A stretch of 33,338 nucleotides of DNA from Fusobacteriota bacterium (GTDB taxonomy: Bacteria; Fusobacteriota; Fusobacteriia; JAPLKR01): NCBI GenBank assembly GCA_026387965.1, contig JAPLKR010000043.1, forward strand, positions 1 to 33,338, read 5' to 3'. Of the stretch, positions 15,801-22,836 are shown in pieces; positions within the stretch are counted from its first letter, which is position 1, and each line of letters begins with the position of its first letter. Position numbers and translations under genes: made by a program. The notes under the pieces are model-generated. The model did not search any database. It was given only the letters and a program-made list of their open reading frames with translations, and had not been told where the DNA came from.

Positions 15801-17232
15801 GTTTGGTAAAACACATGTATTTAAGGCAGGGACCATTTCAACTTTAGCGGAGCAAAATGCCCTCGGGTATGCGATGAAATACGTTGAAGAGCGTGGACTC
15901 AAAAAAACCAATGCGGACTTACTTCAGCTATCTCAGGGGTGTGTCAATGTGCGTAAAACGACCGGTCAGCATCCTGGGGGTATGATAGTTGTGCCCAGTG
16001 ATCACGAGATATATGAGTTCACACCGGTTCAAAAGCCGGCCAATAAAATGGATTCGGATTCGATTACGACCCATTTTGATTATCATGTTATGGATGAACA
16101 GCTTGTAAAGCTGGATATTCTAGGACATGATGATCCTACCACAATTAGAATTTTGCAAAAAGAGCTAAAACGGGTAATGGGAATTGATCTTGCTATTGAA
16201 GATATTCCGCTCGGAGATGAAAAGACATTATCCATTTTTCACTCCACAGAGGCACTTGGGGTGACAGAGAAGCAGATAAACTCTCCTGTTGGAACATTTG
16301 GAATTCCTGAATTTGGAACACGATTTGTGCGTGAGATGCTGATTGAAACGCGTCCCTCTATATTTGCTGAACTTGTTAGAATTTCCGGACTTTCCCATGG
16401 AACGGATGTATGGCTCAATAACGCTCAAAATTATTTTAGACAAGGTGTGGCAAAGCTGAGTGAAGTAATTTCGGTGCGTGATGATATTATGAACTATTTG
16501 ATTGATCATAAAGTGGATAAGAGTACAGCTTTTCAAATTATGGAGTTTGTGAGAAAAGGGCAACCTTCAAAAAACAAAGAGAAGTGGGAGCAATTTGCAA
16601 AGCTTATGCAAGATCATGATGTTCAGCCTTGGTATATTGAGTCGTGTGAGAAGATAAAGTATATGTTTCCAAAAGGTCACGCCGTAGCCTATGTGGTCAT
16701 GGCGATGAGAATTGCCTACTTCAAGGTACATTATCCACTAATTTTTTATTCTGCCTTTCTAAGCCGAAAAGTAGATGATTTTGACTACGTGGAGATGTTT
16801 GGTAAAATTGAAAATATTGGGGTGAATTTTGCAAAGCTTGAAAGTGATATGGGGCGAGGCTTTACCGTGGATAAAGATGGTGTGCAAAAGCCATGCAAAC
16901 CCGATGTGAAGAACAAGGCAAAAATTGGGATTTTTGAAATTCTTGTGGAGATGCATTATCGAAACATTGAGCTGCTGCCTGCGGATTTGTATTCATCACT
17001 TGAGAGAGAGTTTAGAATTGAAGAGGGGAAAATTCGCTGTCCTCTTGTAACGGTAAATGGACTGGGCGAGACCGTTGCTCAAAAGATAGTAGAAGAACGA
17101 GAAAAGGGGGCATTTCTTTCAGTAGAAGAGCTCATGCAGCGGGCAAAAATCAACTCAACCGTGGTAGAGCTTCTTAAAAGTAAAGGGGTAATACAAGGAC
17201 TTCAAGAGTTTAACCAACAGCAGTTGTTTTAA
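12808..17232 (+). CDS. polC: DNA polymerase III alpha subunit, PolC type
   Basis: 1474 residues, a full-length PolC. Order: N-terminal domain; OB fold (about 255-340); PHP domain beginning VELHLHTKMSELDSVI (about residue 350); a DEDDh 3'-5' exonuclease inserted in PHP (FDIETTGF at about 444, HNANFDMSFI, HHRASDDAEAT); then the rest of PHP with TGDAHYL. The polymerase has GSRGSVGSS, a four-cysteine zinc finger (CKSCKY ... CPKCGQ, about 925-955) and the catalytic aspartates in PDIDLNFS (about 976). A C-terminal helix-hairpin-helix region includes VNGLGETVAQKIVEERE. It is the leading/lagging strand replicase of low-GC Gram-positives, Fusobacteria and Thermotogae. Ribosome site AGAGGT. It starts 33 bases after the radical SAM gene and may share its transcript. 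Confidence 0.97.
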   Translation: MEKVIINPDKDLLKNMSIFYLEISELEIQKYRHKLIVRLSVSCYNGLKEVEPLKSKLVEKFGKKLNIQFDMSYKEGVFQEDRIENILDYIITSLEKNSYIVKAFLGLETYRIDRTNCTVGIQVKHPMAKEQLEQSNIPRALEEELSKILHRKYKIYFLCGDFSDVEEAMDLESERVLAAISKENDTQSASVRAEKKEGGDTFQPSSDGDFSKYQGRSLFFVSKKDFGEILGKKIDEEAMEIATLFSKTLEEVVVFEGKVFGIEFKTTKSGKTLMIGNITDGQSAVSIKSFMDKPCELKNGAYVKIKGKKNIDTFEKNKITREGEHSVFVQAINAIEAPEKIERMDSSAEKRVELHLHTKMSELDSVIEVYDIIDRAAKWGHKGVAITDHGVAYGFPTAFNYAKKNYPDFKVILGIEAYVVNDDTTMVLNARSTYLESETYVVFDIETTGFNPIEEYIIEIGAVKINRGKVIERFNEFVKPGKDIPHEITNLTGITSEMVGNALTIELVLPQFLEFASDCVLIAHNANFDMSFIKEKASRYLKREVLNPVIDTLQWSRNINKELRKHNLKALAAHYKVSLENHHRASDDAEATGEIFQKMLNQLAVKDVHKLDEIDNAFETNISAMRPNHMVILVQNREGLRNLYELISKSHIEHFHRTPKIPKSLLMKMRSGLILGSACSSGELIQTYLKNRDMEELKRVAKQFDYLEIQADGNNNYLLTSNALSSVEEIHAMNKVIVDIGRELEIPVVATGDAHYLNPEDKIFRDILLWGKGMKDIEFDEKIYFKTTEEMLAEFSYLSEKDQKSVVIENPSKIFDLIEVVPPIPKGFYPPKIEGAEEQVREMTIIKAKEIYGDPIPEHILVRIERELQAIIGNGFSVLYLIAHKLVKKSLDAGYIVGSRGSVGSSIVAYMMNITEVNALYPHYICKSCKYSEFLEVEGSGVDLPAKECPKCGQPLKRDGHSIPFEVFMGFDGDKVPDIDLNFSGEYQATIHRYTEELFGKTHVFKAGTISTLAEQNALGYAMKYVEERGLKKTNADLLQLSQGCVNVRKTTGQHPGGMIVVPSDHEIYEFTPVQKPANKMDSDSITTHFDYHVMDEQLVKLDILGHDDPTTIRILQKELKRVMGIDLAIEDIPLGDEKTLSIFHSTEALGVTEKQINSPVGTFGIPEFGTRFVREMLIETRPSIFAELVRISGLSHGTDVWLNNAQNYFRQGVAKLSEVISVRDDIMNYLIDHKVDKSTAFQIMEFVRKGQPSKNKEKWEQFAKLMQDHDVQPWYIESCEKIKYMFPKGHAVAYVVMAMRIAYFKVHYPLIFYSAFLSRKVDDFDYVEMFGKIENIGVNFAKLESDMGRGFTVDKDGVQKPCKPDVKNKAKIGIFEILVEMHYRNIELLPADLYSSLEREFRIEEGKIRCPLVTVNGLGETVAQKIVEEREKGAFLSVEELMQRAKINSTVVELLKSKGVIQGLQEFNQQQLF

Positions 17233-17257
17233 GAACTTGTCTAAATTCTATATTTAT

Positions 17258-17275
17258 CCTCTCTTAGAAGAGAGG
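17258..17275 (+). terminator. Hairpin after polC, possible terminator
   Basis: Perfect inverted repeat CCTCTCTT AG AAGAGAGG, 26 bases after the polC stop, but with no T-run behind it. It may be an RNA 3'-end stem or part of a small dispersed repeat rather than an intrinsic terminator. Confidence 0.35.
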
Positions 17276-17441
17276 GGCGGGTGAGTTGTGTTTATAGGGT
17301 TATGAATTTTAAAGTAAAATAGGCTCTTTGCTTTATTGAATGCATAGATACTGGTGTAAAGCTGGTATGACATACCTTGAAAATACAGATTTAATTACAA
17401 CAACTATCTTTCTAAACATACCTTTCTTTTTCGAAGTGAAT

Positions 17442-17485
17442 AAAAAAAAGCCAGTTAGTGATATGTCACTAATTGGCTTTTACAT
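17442..17485 (-). terminator. Terminator of the outer-membrane protein gene
   Basis: A 16-bp stem with one G-T pair (17446-17461 with 17466-17481), 4-base loop; the A-run on the plus strand gives the U-tract on the minus-strand transcript. It lies immediately after the minus-strand gene and could also end polC readthrough. Confidence 0.85.
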
Positions 17486-17491
17486 TTTAGG

Positions 17492-18199
17492 TTATCTTAA
17501 ATCAAAGTCATATCCAAGGGAGAAGGTACAGCGTGGATAGTTGATCATGACTTGTGAGCCTCTTGAATCTTGTCCGAACATATTGGAGTTTTCAAATAAA
17601 ATATTGGCATCAAGCTTGTTATTGAATTTTACCCCACCGCCGACTGCAAAATAGAGTCCGCCGTTATATCCTGGTCCATCCCAATATCCATTGGAATACC
17701 CAATTTGCGTTTCAAAGTAAGGTTTTACGTTACTATAAGGGGAGAATGAAAAACGGTAATCAAAATATATCGGCACCATTGCGACCCAATTGGTATAACC
17801 TTGATTAGGTGTATTATAGTAATAGTTACTGATTTGAACTGGGGCTTCGTATTTCACACCAAAGCCAATTTGCGTGAATGGATTGAGACCGTATAACATG
17901 TTTACGCCATAAACAGGTGAAACGGTACCAGAAATAGGCCATGAGTATGTACCATAGTAACCATTGTAGACATTAACGTACCCAAAGTTAGCGGCAAATC
18001 CAATACTTGGAATCACTTGCCAATGACCGGTTGATGCGGTTGGCTTGTAGGCTACTGGAGCCGTTGAAGTGACGTATGTGGTGGTTTCATATATGGGTTG
18101 AGGATCTACATAAACGGATGAATATCCTACTTCCACAAAAGAAAATGATAGGCTAGAGATAATCACACTTGCAAGTATAATAAGCAATTTTTTTTTCAT
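17492..18199 (-). CDS. Outer-membrane beta-barrel-like protein
   Basis: 235 residues. The N-terminus MKKKLLIILASVIISSLSFS is a clear signal peptide. The mature protein is rich in Tyr, Gly, Asn and Val, with alternating strands separated by short turns (for example FTQIGFGVKYEAPV, IYFDYRFSFSP, LYFAVGGGVKFNN, CTFSLGYDFDLR). This is the pattern of a small 8-stranded outer-membrane barrel such as OmpW/OmpA-like porins. It ends YDFDLR rather than in the usual terminal aromatic. Ribosome site GGGAGGA precedes the ATG. It is monocistronic and convergent with polC. Function is unknown; the protein suggests that the organism has an outer membrane. Confidence 0.75.
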   Translation of the reverse strand: MKKKLLIILASVIISSLSFSFVEVGYSSVYVDPQPIYETTTYVTSTAPVAYKPTASTGHWQVIPSIGFAANFGYVNVYNGYYGTYSWPISGTVSPVYGVNMLYGLNPFTQIGFGVKYEAPVQISNYYYNTPNQGYTNWVAMVPIYFDYRFSFSPYSNVKPYFETQIGYSNGYWDGPGYNGGLYFAVGGGVKFNNKLDANILFENSNMFGQDSRGSQVMINYPRCTFSLGYDFDLR

Positions 18200-18370
18200 A
18201 TTTCCTCCCAGAAATTATAAAATGAGTTTGATTGATAATATCATTAAAGTATGATTTTTGTGCGAACTTTGTGTGAAGTTAATTTGAAAATGAGGTAAGT
18301 AAACGAGGAATTATAACAAGAATAGCGCGCAATGCATAGCAAAACAACCTGTAGCAAATATTTATTTACA

Positions 18371-18398
18371 AGAAGAACGGAATATGTCCTTCTTTTTT
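18371..18398 (+). terminator. Terminator-like hairpin without an upstream gene
   Basis: AGAAG / CTTCT stem with further AC/GT pairing around an internal mismatch, then six Ts. On the plus strand no annotated gene precedes it, because the flanking gene is divergent. It could end a small RNA or be chance. Confidence 0.35.
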
Positions 18399-18514
18399 GC
18401 TATAATGGGGTATAGCTGAAAATAGAGTGAATAATCTTTAGTTAAGATGCGCTTAAAGTGCTGAAAATATTAGGACTAAAGTGTAGAAAAGACTCTTGAA
18501 AACAGTGGAAATAT

Positions 18515-18522
18515 GGTATAAT
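18515..18522 (+). promoter_or_regulatory. Extended -10 promoter of mod
   Basis: TGG-TATAAT arrangement (TATAAT at 18517-18522), with TTGAAA upstream at a short 15-base spacing. The block ATATGGTATAATTTA recurs at 31529-31543 before queA. GGGAGC at 18548-18553 is the ribosome site. Confidence 0.5.
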
Positions 18523-18558
18523 TTATTAAGTTGAAAAAATGATAAAAGGGAGCAAAAT

Positions 18559-20515
18559 ATGGAAAAATTAGAAGGCACCACTTTAAATATCGTAAATGAA
18601 AATATCGAGCAGTTGAAAAAAATATTCCCCGAAGCCTTCACAGAGGGGAATATTGACTTTGACGCTCTGAAAGAGTCCCTCGGCGAATTTGTGGACGGGA
18701 AAAAGGAGCGGTATAGCTTCAACTGGCACGGTAAATCAGACGCTAAACGCCTCGCACAGCTCCCAAGCACGGGAACACTTCGCCCAAAATCGCGCTGAGA
18801 GCGTGAACTTTGAGGAGTCACAGAACCTCTACATAGAGGGGGATAATCTTGAGGTGCTGAAACTGCTCCAAAAAAGCTACCACGGCAAGGTTAAGATGAT
18901 TTATATTGACCCGCCCTATAATACAGGGAAAGATTTTGTCTATCCCGATAAATTTCACGACTCACTGGCAAACTATAAGCAGATTACTGGGCAGGTGGAC
19001 GGTGATGGCAACCGTGTTAGCACCAACAGTGAGAGCAGTGGGCGTTACCACACCGATTGGCTCAATATGATGTATCCAAGGCTTACGCTCGCTCGTAATC
19101 TTCTTCGAGATGATGGGGTTATTTTTATCAGCATTGATGACAATGAGGTGGCGAATTCAAGAAAAATGTGTGATGAGATATTTGAGGAAAGTAATTTTAT
19201 AGCTAATTTTATTGTTGTGCGATCAGAAGGTGGAGGATTGGCAAAACAAGCAGTTATCGGTCATGATTATTTATTGTGTTATTCTAAGAATAATATAAAT
19301 TTTATTCCATTAAAAAAACCAAAAGATATCAGAGGTAAAGTTGTTATAATCAATAATGAAGAATATTGGATTGAAGATGACTGGTTAAGAAAAGAATTTG
19401 GAAAATATGGAACTTGCCCATACAATGAAATAGAAAAGTATTATGATTTTAATAAAAAAATAACTATAGATAAAGGAATTGAAGAAGGAAAGTATCAATT
19501 AATTGAAAAAAATGGTGTAATTCTTGTTGGAAGACTTAGAAAAATTAGCGAAGATGGTTCAAAATTTTATACAATTATGAAACACTTAAATAAGAATGGT
19601 GTAAAAGATTTACAAGAATTAGATTTGGAAACGATATTTGATTTTCCAAAGCCAGTTTCTCTTTTATTTTCTATAATTCAAGGAAGCACATTTAGTTCAA
19701 GCATAAATGAGGATATTATTTTAGACTTCAATAGCGGTTCAGCCACTACTGCCCATGCCGTCATGCAATTGAACAGTGAAGATGGGGGAAATAGAAAGTT
19801 TATCCTCGTGCAACTTCCAGAACCGTGTGATGAGAGTTCTGAGGCTTTTAAAGCTGGGTATAAGAACATTTGCGAGATAGGCAAGGAGAGAATTAGACGG
19901 GCAGGGAAGAAGATATTAGAAGAAAGATCTCTCGGCAATGCTCAGGGTGACAAAAAAAGTATTGTCATTTCGACCGAAGCGGAGAAATCTACTCTTTTAA
20001 AAGAGGAAATGAAAGATGTCTCGACTACGCTCGACATGACACCTAATGGTGTTGTTCAGGGTGACAATAATAACGACATGACAAAAAAACTTGACATTGG
20101 TTTTAAGGTTTTGAAACTAGATAGCAGCAATATCAAAGAGTGGGACCCATTGTGTCATGAGGATTTAGAAAATCAACTGCTTTTTAGCGTAGACAATATT
20201 AAACAAGAGCGAACGGCTGAAGATGTTCTTTATGAGATTTTCATCAAGTATGGGCTAGAGTTGACTGTACCGTGGAGAGTAGAGAAAAGTGGAGAGAAGC
20301 ACTTTTTTGTGGTCGGGGCTGGTAATCTGATTGTCTGCTTGTAAAATACCATTACAAGAGAACTCATTCAACATATCATAGAGTATAGCGTAAGTTCAGG
20401 GCTACCCAATCCATCCCTTATCCTCAAAGAGCTAGGGCTGGGGACGGATACCAATAAAACAAACATTTTACAACAATTAAAGCAAGCGAAAATCGAAGAT
20501 GTAAAGTGCGTGTGA
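18559..20515 (+). pseudogene. mod: Type III restriction-modification methyltransferase (Mod), disrupted
   Basis: Mod recognises the target and methylates adenine at N6 in type III systems. Translation starts at ATG 18559 with the usual Mod N-terminus, then hits TGA at 18796-18798. The remainder lies one base forward (long frame to TAA 20342-20344) and continues past that TAA, in coding style, to TGA 20513-20515. So there is one frameshift near 18790 and one in-frame stop. In the long frame the catalytic DPPYNTG starts at residue 74, ISIDDNE follows, the target-recognition region is about 165-340, and the SAM-binding DFNSGSATTAHA at about 346 comes after it, as in beta-class enzymes. Residues 413-465 are made by inserted palindromic repeats. 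Normal Mod text (DIGFKVLKLDSSNIKEWDP) resumes after them. Confidence 0.85.
19925..20085 (+). repeat. Palindromic repeats inserted in frame within mod
   Basis: Three to four repeat units in alternating orientation: reverse unit 19925-19952 (AGATCTCTCGG...GGTGACA), forward unit 19964-19994 (GTCATTTCGACCGAAGCGG...CTACTC), reverse unit 20014-20041, and further GGTGACA/GACATGAC debris to 20085. All are translated without a stop into about 53 residues, including VISTEAEKSTLL. Mod homologues go nearly directly from AGKKILEE-like to LDIGFKV-like text, so this stretch is an insertion. Confidence 0.8.
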
Positions 20516-20526
20516 TTCGCCCCTTT

Positions 20527-20612
20527 GTCATTTTGACTGAAGCGAAGCGTAACAGAGAAATCTACTCTTTTAAAACCAAGGGAGCAGATCTCTCGGTAAG
20601 CTCGAGATGACA
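20527..20612. repeat. Inverted pair of palindromic repeat units
   Basis: Forward unit 20527-20567 (41 bp, GTCATTTTGACTGAAGCG...TCTACTC), then reverse unit 20582-20612 (GAGCAGATCTCTCGG...GAGATGACA). They lie just after the mod remnant and before the GIY-YIG gene, and together could fold into a hairpin of about 30 bp with mismatches. Confidence 0.8.
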
Positions 20613-20654
20613 AATGAAAAAAAAATGATAAACAAAAAGTAAAAGGAGTGCCTC

Positions 20655-20939
20655 ATGGAAAATCATTACTATGTCTATATCCTAACCAATTATGCTAAAA
20701 CAGTATTATATATTGGCATAACAAACAGTATTCAAAGGCGACTATATGAACATAAAAATGATGTACATGAGGGATTTTCTAAAAAATATCAATGTCATTT
20801 TTTGTTGTATTGCGAAGAGTGTAGTGATGTAAATTCTGCCATTGCACGTGAAAAACAACTAAAAAAATGGAGCAGAGCCAAAAAAGAGTCACTGATTAAT
20901 CAAGTCAATCCAAGTTGGGAAGAGTTGAAAATATTTTAA
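20655..20939 (+). CDS. Stand-alone GIY-YIG endonuclease-domain protein
   Basis: 94 residues, a single GIY-YIG domain of the UPF0213/YhbQ-like class. YVYILTN (residues 6-12) is the GIY half and YIGIT (19-23) the YIG half, 10 residues apart. Arg28 or Arg29 (IQRRLYEHK) is the catalytic arginine, and Glu66 in AIAREKQLKKW is the metal-binding glutamate. All catalytic elements are present, so it looks active. Ribosome site AAAAGGAG precedes ATG 20655. It sits between an inverted repeat pair (20527-20612) and a tandem array of the same repeat (20949-21256), inside a destroyed type III R-M locus. A role in repeat mobility is my hypothesis; DNA repair or structure-specific cleavage are alternatives for this class. 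Confidence 0.9.
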   Translation: MENHYYVYILTNYAKTVLYIGITNSIQRRLYEHKNDVHEGFSKKYQCHFLLYCEECSDVNSAIAREKQLKKWSRAKKESLINQVNPSWEELKIF

Positions 20940-20948
20940 ATTCAAAAA

Positions 20949-21256
20949 GAGTAGATCTCTCCGCGTTGGTCGAGATGACAAACAGAACAAAAGAGTAGAT
21001 CTCTCCACGTTGCTCAGGGTGACAAGCGGAGCAAAAGAGTAGATCTCTCCACGATGGTCGAGATGACAAAATAAGGGTGAGATGGCAAAGAAAAAAAGTC
21101 TGTCATTTCGACTGGAGCGAAGCGTAACGGAGAGATCTACTCATTGTAAGAAAAATTAAAAGAGTAGATCTCTCCACGTTGGTCGAAATGACAAACAGAG
21201 CAAAAGAGTAGTTCTCACAGCGTTGCTCAGGGTGACAACATAAGGGCGAGATGACA
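20949..21256. repeat. Array of palindromic repeats, 44-bp period
   Basis: Reverse-orientation 32-bp units at 20949-20980, 20993-21024 and 21037-21068, exactly 44 bp apart, separated by 12-bp linkers such as AACAGAACAAAA. A forward unit of 41 bp follows at 21102-21142, then reverse units at 21162-21193 and 21206-21237, again 44 bp apart, and degenerate ends (GAGATGGCAA, GAGATGACAA). Unit consensus is about GAGTAGATCTCTCC then RCGTTGGTCGAGATGACA. No ORF uses the array, and it occupies the place where the 5' half of res should be. Confidence 0.88.
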
Positions 21257-21262
21257 ATGTAA

Positions 21263-22294
21263 ATGTTTGAAGAGGGGTATAACCGTATCATTCAAGAGCC
21301 TGATTTTCAAACACTTTTTGAAAATCGGTATAAAAATATGGAAGTCTCCAAGATACACAATGGATATTTTTCGCAGGATAATAAAAAACGTGCCAAGGAT
21401 ACCAATGGAAGCACCAAAGATGATGATGATACCTATGAGCTGATAATGAAAGATAAAGAGAGACTTCTCTCACTTTCAGAGCCACTAAGATTTATTTTCT
21501 CACATTCCGCCCTGCGTGAAGGGTGGGACAATCCCAACGTATTTCAAATCTGTACCCTCAATGAGAGCAGTTCTGAGGTGAAAAAACGTCAAGAGATAGG
21601 ACGCGGACTCCGTTTGGCAGTATATGAAAATGGCGAACGTTCCGAGGGGTTTCAAATCAATTATTTAACAGTCATGGCAAATGAGAGTTATGAGGAGTTT
21701 GTCTCAAAGTTGCAAAAAGAGTTTGAAGAGGAAAATGGTATTAAATTCGGCGTACTGGAAAATCATATTTTTAGTACCATTTACGTACCAAATGGCGAGA
21801 GTGGAACATTTTTAGGGGCTGAAAAATCCAAAGCGTTGGTGGAGTATCTCACTTCTGTTGGGTACGTTGAGAGCAATGGAAAAGTGAGTGACAAACTCAA
21901 AGAGGATTTAGTCACGGGAACGGTAACATTGCCTCAAGAGTATCACGAGATAAAAGAGAGTATCATTCATAAGCTGAAAACGGTTGCAGACAACCTCAAC
22001 ATTAAAAGAGCTGAGGATAAACGAGAGATTAAACTCTATGCAAAACTTCCAGCGAGTTTTAAAATTGAGACACCTCTGGGAAATTATAATCCTGATTGGG
22101 CATTAGTCTATGAAGAGAGAGGTGAGGAAAAACTCTATTTTATCGCTGAAACCAAAGGAACACTTAACAGCAGTGAGTTAAGAGAAGTTGAAAAAGGAAA
22201 AATTCATTGTGGTAAAAAACATTTTGAAGCCCTTTCTAATGATATCCATTTTGAACAGGTTGGTAGTTTAAAAAGCTTGGTGGATAGAGTATAA
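21263..22294 (+). pseudogene. res: Type III restriction endonuclease (Res), N-terminally truncated
   Basis: 343 residues matching only the C-terminal third of Res (about 950-1000 residues in EcoP1I-type enzymes). Retained: the late helicase motifs HSALREGWDNPNVFQ and QEIGRGLRLAV, and the C-terminal PD-D/ExK nuclease domain (YNPDWALVYEE ... FIAETKGT). Missing: the ATP-binding motifs I-IV of the N-terminal helicase. The frame starts where the repeat array stops; ATG 21263 has no ribosome site. Without ATPase motifs it cannot translocate and cleave as a type III enzyme. A short product with residual nuclease fold is conceivable but unlikely. Confidence 0.85.
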
Positions 22295-22373
22295 AATTTG
22301 ATACCGAGTAAAAAAAAAGATTTAATGCTTACTGTTTAAATTCATGGCAAATTAATACTATTGGAGGTTTAAA

Positions 22374-22613
22374 ATGGCAGAGATAAAATTTGATATAGTA
22401 GAAAAATTAGGTGCATTAGGTGAAAGTTCTAAAGGATGGCAAAAAGAGCTTAACCTCGTTTCGTGGAACTCACGGGGAGCCAAGGCTGATATTCGTGATT
22501 GGGATGAACTTCATGAGAAGATGGGGAAAGGTGTGACGCTTAACAGAAAAGAGCTAATAGCACTGAAAAAGCTACTAAGTGAGCTGGATTTGGATAGTTT
22601 GGAGATGGAGTAG
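22374..22613 (+). CDS. YdbC/PC4-like single-stranded DNA-binding protein
   Basis: 79 residues, the full length of the YdbC family (PC4-like fold, related to the transcription coactivator p15/PC4, binds single-stranded nucleic acid). Hallmarks are FDIVEKLGALGESSKGWQKE, LNLVSWNSRGAKADIRDW and HEKMGKGVTL. Ribosome site GGAGG precedes ATG 22374. It lies between the res remnant and the recCBD operon with about 220 bases before recC. A DNA-repair or transcription role is inferred only from the fold. Small acidic cytosolic protein; intact. Confidence 0.87.
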   Translation: MAEIKFDIVEKLGALGESSKGWQKELNLVSWNSRGAKADIRDWDELHEKMGKGVTLNRKELIALKKLLSELDLDSLEME

Positions 22614-22683
22614 GACGTTTCAAAACTACCCCCTCTAACTCCCCTTATGTTAGTGGGAGGACAAAAGGATTTTATCTTTAATT

Positions 22684-22821
22684 ATAATCATTCAAAAATC
22701 CGCCCTTATCCGTGGCAAAAAAGAGTTACTTACTTTAAAGTGTGGATTCTGCAATTTCGTTCCCATTCGTGACAACAACCTCTTTGTACTGTTTAAGCGA
22801 TTTAGCTTAGGCTCAAAATAA
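22684..22821 (+). pseudogene. Possible remnant of a small zinc-ribbon-like gene
   Basis: A continuous frame of about 45 codons ends at TAA 22819-22821: KSALIRGKKELLTLKCGFC, then NFVPIRDNNLFVLFKRFSLG. It has coding-like composition and one CxxC pair but no start codon or ribosome site, and the recC ribosome site follows at once. It may be the tail of a lost gene or chance. Family not recognised. Confidence 0.3.
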
Positions 22822-22836
22822 TTTTAAGGAGCATAT

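Larger units (their letters stand above)
18200..18558. other. Intergenic region between the barrel gene and the type III R-M remnant
   Basis: 359 bases between divergent genes. AT-rich. It contains an imperfect hairpin with T-run (18371-18398), a TATAAT at 18401-18406, and the extended -10 promoter of mod (18515-18522). No ORF of note; the minus-strand frame from 18821 to 18453 is a shadow of mod. Confidence 0.55.

Noticed and set aside
17340-17540. 66-codon plus-strand ORF after polC
   Set aside because: It runs through the terminator at 17442-17485 into the antisense of the barrel gene, with no ribosome site.
20368-20613. Minus-strand 81-codon ORF after mod
   Set aside because: Overlaps the mod tail and repeat units; a shadow frame.
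20949-21256. Regularly spaced repeats as a CRISPR array
   Set aside because: Spacing is 44 bp, but units are about 32 bp with near-identical 12-bp linkers and mixed orientation; there are no unique spacers and no cas genes.
21103-21291. Minus-strand 62-codon ORF in the repeat array
   Set aside because: Pure repeat translation (HPEQRCENYS, VISTNVERSTL), not a gene.
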